Source: Viscum album (lineage: Eukaryota; Streptophyta; Magnoliopsida; Santalales; Viscaceae). Taken from it: DNA of 64,000 nucleotides. The stretch spans positions 1,265,043,424-1,265,107,423 of the forward strand of contig OY728147.1 in NCBI GenBank assembly GCA_963277665.1, written 5' to 3'. Positions within the stretch are counted from its first letter, which is position 1. Every line of letters starts with the position of its first letter. The notes under the pieces are model-generated. The model was not told the DNA's origin, did not search any database, and was given only the letters and a program-made list of their open reading frames with translations. A program made the position numbers and the translations under genes. Below, piece after piece: positions 13,494 through 26,275 of this stretch.

Positions 13494-16400
13494 TAGAAGT
13501 CCCCAACCTAAAATGTTACATAATCATCAGTAATATTGATAATTATACTTCAATTCACAATGAGGACCTTTTCAAGTTTAGTGATTTATAGAATTTGGCC
13601 ATTAATAATACATTACATCACAAAAATTACAAAGTACACACTTCTACTCTATCAAATTTTTTCACAGTAAAAAAATTCTTAAATAAAACATTATTTCATT
13701 CCTTAATAATAATTTTCTTGAATTCATACATTCTCTTACCCTTCCTTATACATTTTGAATTTTTTTTAAAAAACACGGGATCAAAATAAAAATCTTAGTA
13801 GGGGTTATTAAATAAGGAACAAAAACAATAGTCCATGAAAACATATAAATCCATGAAATCGTACTTTTCACTTATAACACATAATATTTTTATGATACCT
13901 CATGAAATAAAAATATTTATAAATAACTCGTAGAAATAAAAAATCATAAAGGTAACTTGTGGTATCCATAATGTAATTTAATTGTAGAATTCATAGCTAC
14001 ATAGGGAGTAAACTACATGGTCACATTTGGAAAACCCACCACAGTCTATTCCCTACATCTCTTAGGAGAAACCTTAACGTTTTCCTCTGTCTTGTTACCC
14101 AATGCATTAGAGAGCTATCACGGGCTCACCCGCCCTAGTATTATCACAGAACCACCCGTATTTGGTTTACCACATAACCACCTATCAAATATTCAAGTAC
14201 TATTACATAATTATAACACATAAAATATTGAAATTATCAAAATTTCACTTTTTAATTTACATGAAATCAATGGAAGATATTGAAATATTCTATCCATTTC
14301 AAAAATACATTTAAAACATTAAATAAATAGATTTCAGAATCAATGTTTCCCATAAAACGTTTAATCCCTTAAATGGAAAAAAAGAATTAATATTTTAAAA
14401 CATATATTTCCATAAAAATAAATCCTTTAAACCATTTTGAAAATAGGAATTTTAATGAGATCTTTTTAGTGGATAAAATCTTTAAAACATTTAGAATGAT
14501 GTCTTAGTTAAAGAGTCTCTTACCACTTGAGAAATACTTGAATAAAAATATTATAATAATATCATTAAAATCTTATTATATCATGAGAGTATGTAGATTC
14601 ATGATATAATACGTCAAAAGGCATTATATAAATCATATAAAAGTTAATTTTGGCATAACAACAAATATGTCTCAATGGAATTTTGAGAAGAAATGCCTTA
14701 AAAAGATCATATCCTTAGATTAATGATAAATCAATGACATAGTTGTGTGTGAAAAGTATATATACTCCCATTAATAGAGGATATTTAGTGAAATAAATAT
14801 AGAGGACATTCAAACATATTCTTGGAAAAAATACCCATGGCATTGATATTTTACTAAATAAAATGAGATTGAGTTAAGACTTCCCATACAAAGATCATAT
14901 AATAGACATAACAATTTACCAATGGGGTGCTTATGTGTAGAAATATTATATATACAAAAATTTAAGTTGAAAATGTAAAATAAATAAATAAAAAGTGATT
15001 CCACACATAATCATGGAATGAAATAATCAATGAAGTATGTGTAAAACCCAAAGAGTGGAATTTGGGTTTAGAAATTCCTTTACAAAGGCCATTTTGTTAA
15101 TAATAATGATCGATTATGTGTATTCACAATAAATACCCATAAATAAAGAATATATTAAAGATAATATATCAAAATTCATTTCTCACCTAATCATATCATG
15201 ACATAATCATGAAGTATAAGATCATCCTAAAGAATGGAATTTGGGTGAAAATGTTCCCTTACCATGAGACTATCATGTTACTTATGTTTATTTTTCATTA
15301 CGAAGAATAAATAAATGTTATTTTATTCTTTTTTGAGATATTTTTTTCAAATTTAGTTTTCCTTTTATATAAATTATTACCATTTAATAAATATTTTTTA
15401 ATTTTATGAGTTCATGTTGGACGTTTTATCGATAATCAGTTCTTGTGTTAAAATTATTTACATTGATATAAATTGTCTATGTGGTAATAAGTCCATCATC
15501 TATAGAATATTATTAATTATTTAAATATCATATATATCGAGTATATATGAACTTATAATAGTCCATAAAATTTTTAGATAAGAAATGAAATTATTCCTTT
15601 ATTGAGATGATAGGTCGTACGAACGCATTGACGTAGCTATCATTTTATTATCTTATTAAATGAATGAAAAATAATAATAAATAGGTATATTATAATTCTA
15701 GAAAAATATATATGTTATATATATAACATAATTTCATTTATTCCATCCTTTATATGTTCCATGTATGGAATTAATGAGACATGTCACATTGAGGGGGTGG
15801 TAGTCCACAGATCCTCAAATGCAATTATCATTTTACACATTATGGAATGTGTAAATGTTTGATGTAAATAAAAAACAGAGAATCATAGCGAAAATATAAA
15901 TATAGTATATATCATATATAAATACATTTCCATTCCATCATTATAGGTGATAGGATAAAATGGAACAATAATCGTTTCGTGAAGCAATATTTCACCGTAC
16001 ACAGAAACAGTGTATTCGTGTCTAATTGAATAGAGGTGTGTGTATGTGTAGTTAAAATAATTCTCATAAAAAATTAATAGTATATTTTGGATATGGTTTT
16101 TTTAGGAAATACAGAATAATAATATCATGGAGAGTGGATAAGGAATATAACAGAATGTAAGTTGAGAGAAGACATTACCTCTAAATCAGGTAACTTCTTT
16201 TCATTTGAGACAAATGGATTTCTTGAATTGCCATATGTGAAACTTAAGGATTCAAGTATAAAAGGATGGATGTTGGAAGATTATTTGAGCAAAATATGGA
16301 TGATCAAAGGGGATTTATATATTATATTTATGAGGGTAGAGGTGGTGGCCTTTTATAAAAATGGGGAGGAGCACTTTAGGAGGGTCTTGAAATATTATTT

Positions 16401-18402
16401 TATTACAAATTTAATTTCTTTTACAAATAGTTAAAAACAAATTTTATTATAAGATAAGATTATTTTGGATCGAGTAGACATAATCCAATAATTTTTAGAC
16501 TAATTTTATAAATTTTTATGTCCTTATCTTTTTTGTTTAACCCTTATTTTAACCCTTTTTAATCATATTGTGTTAACGTGTTATTTACACATTTTGGGTT
16601 AATTTAATTACCATATCCTGTAAAACGACCCACAAAAAAATTATTTATGAAATATATGGATTTTTAATAACCATTTGGATAAATCGTAAATTTTTAGGAA
16701 TTTAACATCATTTAATAATCTATTATATGTTTTTTGTTCTGAATTATGTCAATTTTTGGCACTATTCATACTTGACTTTTTAGAAATTTCTAACGAAATG
16801 ATTCCTTTGATCCAAAAGAATTAAATCAAATATAATATGTCATTATTAGTTATAAAATTCATGGATGTCCTCAAAATATTCAAATTAAATTTATTTTACT
16901 ATTTATGAAATCATTTATTTAAATCCTTTATTAGTGAACCAATCACTACATCATCATTGTTTCATAATTAAATTTATTTATTTAATTTCTAAAAATTATA
17001 AATATAATATATTTATGTATGAAATATTTTTATTTTCCTAATAAATATTTATATTATAATATATCACATATATATTACCATATATAATTTGATTTAGTAA
17101 AAAGATACATGTTTAAGTTTTTATTTACTTTTCTTTAACTTAATTATTATAACATGTCATTATCACACCCAAGTGGCTCCATGGAGTCATAATATCTACC
17201 CAATGATGTACATGGTATGAAATATCTTGTACAATAGGATTAAGTCATGTGTTATGTTAGTTTAATATTATTCTAATATTATTATTTTACCCTTATTTAC
17301 CAGATTTATCATTTAACCATTGTAAATTAAATAATCACCGAAGTTACTATTCTTAATGTAGAAACATAAAGAGTTACTATTCACACAATTTAGAAATTTG
17401 GATTCTAAATATGGAAACCATTTCTCTATATTCAAAACATATAAATGGAATAAATTAATTTAAAAATATTTTCCTTTGTCAAAACCCAAACATATGTTTT
17501 TAATAATTACAATCTATAAAAAGGATGACATGTGTTTATGTCCAATTAAAATGTGAAATTAAATTCAATGACATTAATTGGATTAAATTATAAAAAAATA
17601 ATCCAATTATAGTTTAAACCAATTAAAATTAATATATTTCTATATAAATAAATTAGATGAAAAGGTAGTTTTGAATTAAAATGCAATATTTATTACTATT
17701 AATAAAAATATGAATTTTATAAGGAAAATTACGAAAATTTCATCCAAAGTAAATTTCAATGACCCTCTTTTAAATAAGAAGTAATTTTTTCATATGGATC
17801 ATATAATATTGTAAAAAAATTTAAAAAGGGTTCTCCATCAAATGGTGGAAAAACTACATTTTTTAAAAAAAATTCTTCTTTTATCCAAAAAATTGTATTT
17901 ATTATAATATCATATCTAGAAAAACTAATAAGATGATTTTAAAACACTAAATTTGATTATATAACATATATTTTTAATTAAATAAAATTCTTTAAAGAGT
18001 GATTTGTTTGTATTAACATAATTATTCTCTTTTTAAAAAGATTTTCATAAAAAAACATCCATTATATTCAATTTGTTTTTATTTCCATTTATAATAAAAT
18101 TCATAACCAATGAATCTTTATTTGAAAATCTATAAACCATATTTAAAAATATATTTTATACTATTTATTCCCTCTATTCCAATTTCTATGTGTTAAGTAC
18201 TATTTAAAATAATAATGACAATATTGTATTATCATTAAGTATAACTCAAATTGTGTGCAATGTAATAATTTTGAAAACCCGATTTTTTCATGTCGAGTAC
18301 ACTATTAGAAAAATAATCCACTATAATGTAAAAATAATATTTTATTCATAAATATTAATAGATATGAACAATTATTATTCTATAAATATGTGGGACATTA
18401 CA
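13494..18402 (-). repeat. Array LTR 1 (about 4.91 kb)
   Basis: The left edge TAGAAGTCCCCAACC aligns with TATAAGGCCCAATCC of LTR 2, and the right edge is ...GGGACATTACA (minus-strand start TGTAATGTCCC), followed by a polypurine tract. Its left edge adjoins the integrase fragment of element A. It contains the conserved inverted repeat at 16174-16194 and one copy of a GTTATATAT motif near 15714. Open frames such as 14017-14223 and 16162-16434 are not preserved in the other three LTRs and are not genes. Confidence 0.85.
16174..16194. repeat. Conserved 7-bp inverted repeat in LTR 1
   Basis: ATTACCT, seven loop bases, AGGTAAC. The same hairpin-capable sequence occurs at the same place in all four LTRs although the flanks have diverged. 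It sits about 120-160 bp right of another well-kept block around TTTCGTGA (15972) and a GGTGTGTGTATGTGTAG stretch (16035). Confidence 0.75.
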
Positions 18403-18413
18403 TTATTCCCCCC
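18403..18413 (-). promoter_or_regulatory. Polypurine tract of array internal region 1
   Basis: On the minus strand GGGGGGAATAA directly precedes the LTR start TGTAATGTCCC. The neighbouring sequence resembles the 3' untranslated stretch of chromoviruses, hinting that the non-coding element derives from one. Confidence 0.75.
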
Positions 18414-19572
18414 TTTTGGAAATTTTGTCCCCACAATTTTAAAATTTGGCTCGAAAACATCATTGAAAATACCACATTGGAAAAATAGACAATAAAACTG
18501 TCACTTTAAAAGAATGAATGGAAATGAAAAATGGTCACCTAAGATAACACATAATAGGATTCCATGTAATAAAACATGGATACGGAAAAGAAAAATGACC
18601 ATAATGTTGTTATGAAGAGTGATAGAAAACATGATCATTAAAAAGTTAACAATCAGAAAACCAAAAACTTGTGATTTTTTAGACAGTCTTTAACTTCCCT
18701 ATTGAAAAATTAAAGGGAAATTTTAATTTTTTAATCATCCATTTAATCAAGATTATAAATTTATTAATTATCTTGACTATGATCAAAAGAAAACATAATT
18801 TCTTTTCAAGTAGAGTATCATCCTATTATAAAAATTTACTACACAATCATATTTTCTCCAAATGATGAGTCCTCATCAGGACTTGGTCACACCTAAATCA
18901 CTAGAATCAACTTCTAGAGAAGCACGTAATCAATAAAAGATAAACTATATATTTCCCCTATCATTAGACATTAAATAAAACCAAAATGGTTAGTACATGA
19001 TCAGATAATCCCCAAAAAGAATAATCATTTATAAAAAAGAAATACAACAATTAATCTTCAATATTCAACAAATAATACCCAAAGATAAATCGAGACCATT
19101 TAGTAAACAGTTGTTTTTAAAATTATTCAATATAATCAAAACAATTTTCGAAATCCAAAATTATGATGTATTTTATAACATTTTCTTCCATGATAAATAT
19201 TTACATTTATCTTCAAATAACATTGACTACTCTTAAGGTCTCATACTGAAAATTATTTAACCTAATCACATATTCTTTAGGATTGGATAATTATTTCAAT
19301 AAATATCAAAAATCACCATTTGTACCCAATAAATACATAAATTCTTCCAAAATGAAATTTCAACCATTACTCCAAAAATTAAACACCATAGTTTTCTAAT
19401 TTCCATAATCATATAGTGTTCCCGAAATAAAGAATGTCTTCCAGAATAAAATATATCACTTAATCATCAATTAATTTTCCTATACCAAGGATATATATGT
19501 GGTAAATCAAATGTTCCCAATATCAACATATTATTGATCCCTAAAATTATTTAACAATAAGGAATAAGTCAT

Positions 19573-19706
19573 ACTAAATGGGGGCTTAATGTAGGGTAGT
19601 TTTTGTTGATTCCCCCTTATCAACCATCGGTTGTGGGTTTGATTCCCATAGTCATGCCAGAAATGATAGGATGTCACCCATCCAAGGGTTTTTCCTTTTT
19701 CTAAAA
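19573..19706 (+). repeat. tRNA-like / SINE-like block, copy 1
   Basis: GGTTTGATTCC at 19636-19646 matches the RNA polymerase III B-box (GGTTCGANTCC) with one change. A weak A-box-like GTAGGGTAG lies about 45 bases upstream, and a T-rich stretch follows. It occupies the same place as copies 2 and 3 in the other internal regions, so it was present before the array grew. It is a fossil and unlikely to fold as a tRNA. Confidence 0.5.
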
Positions 19707-20821
19707 TCATATAATTCTTATAGCATTCTAAAAAATTAGATAATTTTATAAAAAATAACAATAACCCTATTTATCCTCAAAGGATGTCTAATATATTTCA
19801 TTTTTCTGTAAAAAATATAATAACCATTAATCACCTCAAAAAGAAAATAATATATGAACTCCTAAGTTTATGAATTACGTTCACATAAGAAAAAATAAAT
19901 CATCCTTGAAAAAAAAATCTTATATCAAACTTCATGGTTATACATACAAGAAAATGTCTTCCAATATAACCTATCATTAAAAGTGCATTATTTATTTTAA
20001 ACATTTCATCATCCGACAATCTACCATAATTCTTGAATCCTTTATATGTAGACTTTTTACTAATTTAGAGTTATTCATAGTCCATTATCTATAAATTTCC
20101 ACTTTATTTCCTAATTAATCATTCATGTAGATCGAATATCCTCATCAATTATAAATATAAAACCAATTATGCTTCATTATTTATGTATAATAAAATAAAA
20201 TATACTATGAATCTATATATCATGATCTTCAGGATATTCATTTTCTCTTTCATCATGTTTTCCATATTCAAAAAGTACACATTCGAACCACTTCTGTAAT
20301 TTAAATTTTTCATAGTGTTGGAAGAGTTGAGGTATTTAAATATTTTGAAAAAAATACTATGACCAAAAAATGGTTTTAAAAAGGAGTTGTTGTTGGATAA
20401 CTGAAAAAAAAAATTTGTAGGTAATTTGAATACTCAAGAAGTTATCAGAATCATTCGAACAATATTCATTATATAATATTGATGATAAAATCATCATGGA
20501 TGGATAATAAAGTTTTCCAGGATCTATTTCATTCCATCATGACAAATTATCCTTAATCTATTGAAAATAATCAACCCATAACCATGGAACAAAATATTAT
20601 TATTTAAAAAATAATCCTCTATAGGGTAAAGATAAGATAATAAATTTTATATTACTCTAATACATCAAACTCTTTATATCTGTATTGTTTTGGTTTTTAT
20701 CCTAACATTATATTTTACCATAACCCTCCAAAATCAATTATATGATAATAAAACTCATGTTATATGATATCCTTTACCTACACCCAGATAACACCCTAAC
20801 GTCTCAGGTTATCTAAACCGA

Positions 20822-20833
20822 CCTCTGATGCCA
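20822..20833 (-). promoter_or_regulatory. PBS-like site of array internal region 1
   Basis: The minus strand reads TGGCATCAGAGG, close to the initiator-Met tRNA PBS TGGTATCAGAGC, two bases from the LTR edge. Homologous, more decayed sites are at 28687-28698 and 36018-36031. This defines the LTR 3' edge and shows that the element used reverse transcription. Confidence 0.75.
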
Positions 20834-22862
20834 ACTATAAGGCCCAATCCATAAATGTTACATTATCATGAGTTATGTCTATAAAAAAAGTTTAATTCAA
20901 TTTGAGGATCTTAGCATTATTAGAGTTTCATAGAATTAGTCCATGACTATTAAATTATATATCAAAAATTACGAACTAAAAATTTCTACTCTATCAAATT
21001 TTTTTACAATAATCAAACTCCATAAATAAAACAAATATTCTATTCTGTAAAACACTATTCTTGAATTAATCCAATATTTTAACATTACTAATACCGTATG
21101 AATGACATTTCAAAACCATGGGGAGAGAATAAAAATTTCAATTAGGATAATGAAATTAGGAAAGAAAACATTAGTCCATGAATACATAAAAATCAATAAA
21201 ATCATACTTTTCCTTCATATAACAAAAGAATTTTACAATACCACATAAAAACATAATATTTATAAATAACTCATACAATTTATAAATCATAAAGGTAACT
21301 TGTGGAAACCAAAACATAATTACATTGTAGCTTTCAAAGATACATTGGAATAACCTTCATGGTTATGTTTACAATAACTATCATAATAAATTCCTTAAAT
21401 CTCTTTGGAGAGACCACAAGTTCTACCTCTGTCACGTTATCCAATGCATTTGAGAGCTATCATGAGCTGACCCTCTAAATGAATATCACAGAACCACCCA
21501 TATTTGGTTTATCACATAAACACCCATAATATTTCCTTATACCCATACATAATCATAACACATAAAATATTTAAATGATAAACACTTCACCCATTAATAA
21601 AAAAACAATTCATTATATTGAGATATTCAATACGTTTCCAAAAAATTTAAATCATTTAATAAAGAAATTTTTGAATTAAAGTGTCCCATACCACATTGAA
21701 AATTTTCAAAGTAATTAAATAATTAAATTTTAAAACATATATATCCATATAAATAAATCATTAAAACAATTTTGAAATCAAGGACGTTAATGAGAATGAC
21801 TTAGAGAATAAATATAAATAACATTTAAAACAAAGGTTTAGTTAAAGAGTATCTTACAACATGAGAAATACATGAATAAAAAATTTAAATAATAATATTA
21901 AAAAAACATTAGATTTAATTAGTATAACGAGATTCATGATATAATATGTCCAGGGGAAATATATTCACCCTGTAAATTTGAGTTGGTGCATAATAACAAA
22001 AATGTATCAATGGAATTTTCAGATAAAATCCCTTACAATGATTATATCCTATGGTTTAGGATTAATCAATTAAAAAATTATGTGAGAAAAATATAAATAC
22101 ACATATTAATACTGTATATTATGTTTAAAACAATTTGATTTCATTCTAATATATTCTTGGAAAAAAATCCAATGTCATGGATATTTAACTCAATAAAATA
22201 AAATTGCCTATAGATTTCCCATATAATGTTCGTATAATAGAAATACCAGTTTAAAAATGGTGATATTATGTGTAAAAATAGTATATCCACACAATGTTTT
22301 AGTGTAAATTATAACATAAATATATAAAAAATTATTTCACACATAATCTATGCATAATATAATCAACGAAGTACGTGTAAAACCCAATGTGTGGAAATTT
22401 AGTGTAAAATTTACTTACAAAGATCCTTTTCATAATAAAATTGATATATTATGTGTATTCACTCTAAATACACATAAATAATGTGTAAATACAATATATT
22501 TTATCACAATTCATTTCTCACATAATCACATCACAACAGAATAATGAATTATAAGATCAACGAAAAGAATGAAAATTTTGTTAATAAGTTCCCTTACATT
22601 GAGTCTGAATCAGCATGTATGTTTTGTGTTCTTACAGAATAATAAAAATACATTAATTTATACATTATGATATCCTTTTTTAATAGTTTATTATACCTTT
22701 TATATCAATTATTACTATTTTATAACAAGTAGTTAACTATTTGAGTTCATGTCAAACATTTTGTCGATAATCGATTTTTTAGTAAAAAATGACCTTGTTT
22801 GATGTAAATAGTCCATATGATCATAATTGCATCATATCCAGAATATTATTCAAGATGTAAAT

Positions 22863-22900
22863 ATCATATATATATATAGTATATATATATATATATAATA
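22863..22900. repeat. TA dinucleotide microsatellite
   Basis: A run of alternating T and A broken by single G and A bases. The other LTR copies have shorter AT stretches at this place (for example near 15525), so it expanded after the array formed. Confidence 0.9.
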
Positions 22901-23521
22901 TTCCATAACATTTGGAGATATGAAATGAAATACACCATTCATGGAGCCAGTATGTCGTATGTACGCATGGACGTTACATTCATTTCTTTATCAAATTAAA
23001 GGGGTGAAAAAAGGATATGTAGGTATATTATATTTCATTTATAATATATATGTTACATATGTTACATATGTTTATTAATTATATCCTTTATATGTTCCAT
23101 GTATGGCATGAATGAGTCATATCATTTTGAGGGGGAATTAGTCTCCACTTCCCTAAATGAAATTATCATATTTACACATTATAGAAAGCATTAATGTATG
23201 ATGTAAATAAACAACACAGATGAATAGAGACAATATAAATATAATATTTACATCATATATAAATATAGTTCCATCATAATGGCCTCTATGAGACGTGGTA
23301 GGGGAAAATTGATTAATCAGTGTTTCGTGAGGTTGTAGTTCGTCTTACACAGAATCATTATGTTTGTATCCATTAGATGAAGGTGTGTGTATGTGTAGTT
23401 TGAATCCATATCATAAAAATTCCTAGATTACTGAGGATATTGTTTTAATTATATAATCAATTAATAATAATTTCTTTGGGAGTGTAGAAGGAAAATAAAG
23501 GAAAATAACTTGAGAAAATAT

Positions 23522-23542
23522 GTTACCTCTAAATTTGGTAAC
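23522..23542. repeat. Conserved inverted repeat in LTR 2
   Basis: GTTACC and GGTAAC, six bases each, separated by nine bases. It is homologous to 16174-16194. Confidence 0.75.
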
Positions 23543-25260
23543 TCTGTTTGATTAGATCCATAAGGCTTTATTTAATTGCCTTATGCACTAGATAAAGATC
23601 ATAGTAGGAAAGGAGGTATGTTGGGATATTATTTGAGCATATTTTGGATGATCCAAGGGGCATTAAAGATGTGATTTATGTCTATAGATGTGAATGCCTT
23701 TTAAAAGAGGGAATAGGGGAACATTTGGAATGTCCTGAGATATTATTTTATTATTAATTTAATTTCAATTAAAAATGATCAAAAACTCATTAAATTATAC
23801 GATAAATAAATTTTGTTAAAATATAAATCACCCCCTAATTTTTAGACAATGTTTATATATTTTTTATCCATATCTTTTCGGTTTAACCCTTACTTACCCT
23901 TTTTAATCTTATTGTGCTTTCATGTTATTTAAACATTGAGGGTTATATTAATTACTATATCCTATAAAAGGACACAAAAAATTTCATTTATTACCTTTTT
24001 GTATTTTAACTAACCATTTTTTAAATCATTTATTTTTATTAATTTAATATCGTATAAAAAACTATTATATGTTTTAAGTAATGAATTATGTTGATTTTTG
24101 ACACTATTGATAGTGGACTTTTTTACAAATTCATAACAACATGATTCATTTGAAATAAATTAATTAAATAAATTATAATATGTTAATATCATAAAAAAAA
24201 CTCATGTATGACCTCAAAATATTCACATTATATTTATTTTAACATTAATAATATCATTTATTTGATTCCTCTATTAATGTATCAATCACTACCTCATCAT
24301 TATGTCATATTTAAATTTATTTATATAATATCTAAATGTTATAAATAAAACATCATGATGTAGGATATATTTTTAGATTTATAATTAACATTTATATATA
24401 GAGATATCACTTATATAACTCCATATAAAAATTTATTTAGTAAAAAGATACATGTTGATGTTATTTTTACTTTCTTATAAATTAATTATTATAACATGTC
24501 ATTATCCCACCCAAGTGGCACTATATGGTCCTAAAATTATCCCATGTATTCATATTGTCATAAGAAAATCATCCAAAAGAATTAAGACATGTATTAGGGT
24601 AGTTTAAAATTATTATAGTATTATTTTGTCCTTATTTAGTAGATTTACCCTTTAACCATGGTAAATAATATAATTACGGAAGTTACTATTCATAAAATCA
24701 AAAAATAAAAGGTACCTATTTCCAAAATTTGAAAATTATGATTCAGAATATGGAATCCATTTTATCAAATTCAAAACACAGAATTGGCCAAAATTAATTT
24801 AAAATTAATTCTCATTGTTAAAACCAAAAAACATGTTTTTAATAAGTAAAATCTCTCCAAATATTCACATGTGTTTATGCCCAATTTAAATGTTTAATTA
24901 CTTATAGTGACCATAATTGGAATAAATGTTATAAACATAATCCAATTAAACATTAAAAAATGACAATATTACTATATAATGAAATAAATTAAATGGATGT
25001 TCTGAATTAAAATGTAGTATTATTCCCTATTCCTAAATTTTGAATTTTATTATAAAAATACAAAAATTTCATAAAAACTAAATTTTTATGTCACTCTTCT
25101 CAAGAAGTAGATTATTTTTTCAAATCGAACATATAATGGTGACAAAAAATTTAATTTTAAAAGGGTTCTCCATCAAAGGTGGTAAAACTGCATTTTTATA
25201 AAAAATAAATCTGTTAACTGAAAAATTGAATTTTTTATTATATCAGATCTAGAAAGAAAA

Positions 25261-25798
25261 TGTTCACTATATTCTTAAAATATTCTCATGGGACCCTCTA
25301 CACTATTTAGAACTATCCTAATCCCAAGGGTTGACCACCTTAGGCCACGCTGGGGACGTGCGGCGTGTAGGCGGGGAGGCCACCCCGATACCTCGATACA
25401 TAATAAGACATTTTGTAGTGGGGGTTTGGATTAGTTGTAAGAATTTTGTAATCCGACATGAAAAATGGGGTATAAAAACCCATTGGGTGTAGGAACTATA
25501 GCATACTATAGTAGTGGCAGTACTATAAAAACGACGAGTATTGTAGCGGTGGCAGGTTACTGTAGCCACAGTAGGGAACTATAGCAGCGGGGGGTACTGT
25601 ATGGTGTTTTAGAAGGTGGGTAATGTAGATGTATTATTCACAGAATGGGCCTTGGGCCAAAAAATTTGTCATACGTGCCATGTAATGGGCTAAATTTTCA
25701 CTGGACCGTCAGGCTATGTAATGGTTCTCTATCTACCCAGTCAAAGAGGTCTTTCCTTGTGTTCAATAATAACTGAGTCTTCAGCCCCAACCTTTTCA
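25261..25798 (+). mobile_element. Probable solo LTR inserted in array LTR 2 (about 538 bp)
   Basis: LTRs 1, 3 and 4 run straight through the homologous place; only LTR 2 has this extra sequence. It begins TGTTCACTAT, ends AACCTTTTCA, and is flanked by GAAAA on the left and AAAAA on the right, an imperfect 5-bp target duplication in an A-rich site. It is clearly GC-richer than its surroundings and keeps CG dinucleotides, which suggests a younger age. A TATA box lies inside. The 83-codon minus frame at 25318-25569 has no recognisable domain. A non-LTR insertion of another type is possible. Confidence 0.65.
25471..25477 (+). promoter_or_regulatory. TATA box of the solo LTR
   Basis: TATAAAA lies in a moderately GC-rich setting (GGGGTATAAAAACCCATTGG), about 210 bases into the insert. 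This is a normal place for the U3/R boundary of a short LTR and suggests plus orientation. Confidence 0.55.
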
Positions 25799-26275
25799 AA
25801 AAACATGAATTTAAAACATTAAATTTGAATATAAAAAATATATTTTTTATTAAATAAAAAACCAAAAAGTTCGATATGATTTTATAAACAAATTTTTTCT
25901 TTTTTTATTAAGGTTTTCATAAAAACACATCCTTTATATTCAATTGGTTTTTATTTACATTTGTAAAACATTTGGTAACAAATGAATAATTATTTAAACA
26001 TATGTAAACCATATTTCAAAATTTAGTTGACACTATTAATTCACTTCATTCCAATGGCAAGGAATTAACTAAAATTTTAGATAAAAATAATAATATTATA
26101 TTATTGTTCAATAGAACACTTAGTAGTGTGCAACATATGATTTAAGAGAATCGTGTTGTATCGTGATGAGTACACTATCGAAAAAAGCATCCCTTTTAAT
26201 GTAAATTTAATATACTATTCATAAATAATTATATATATGAAAAATTATTATTCAATAAATACACAGGTCATTCCA

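Larger units (their letters stand above)
18414..20835 (-). repeat. Array internal region 1, non-coding
   Basis: It aligns with 26276-28700 and 33611-36033. No frame shows gag, protease, RT, RNase H or integrase motifs. The PBS-like site is at 20822-20833, where the minus strand reads TGGCATCAGAGG (compare TGGTATCAGAGC). A tRNA-like block lies at 19573-19706. The 76-codon minus frame at 19531-19761 crosses that block and is not conserved. Confidence 0.8.
20836..26275 (-). repeat. Array LTR 2, interrupted by a solo LTR-like insert
   Basis: Without the insert at 25261-25798 the length is about 4.90 kb, equal to the other LTRs. The right edge GGTCATTCCA has lost the usual ...TTACA ending and the adjoining polypurine tract is degraded. 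A TA-rich microsatellite is at 22863-22900, and two related GTTACATAT copies lie near 23050-23070. Confidence 0.85.

Noticed and set aside
25318..25569. 83-codon minus-strand frame as a gene
   Set aside because: It lies inside the solo LTR-like insert, opposite to the TATA box, in a GC-rich patch with few stop codons, and shows no motif.
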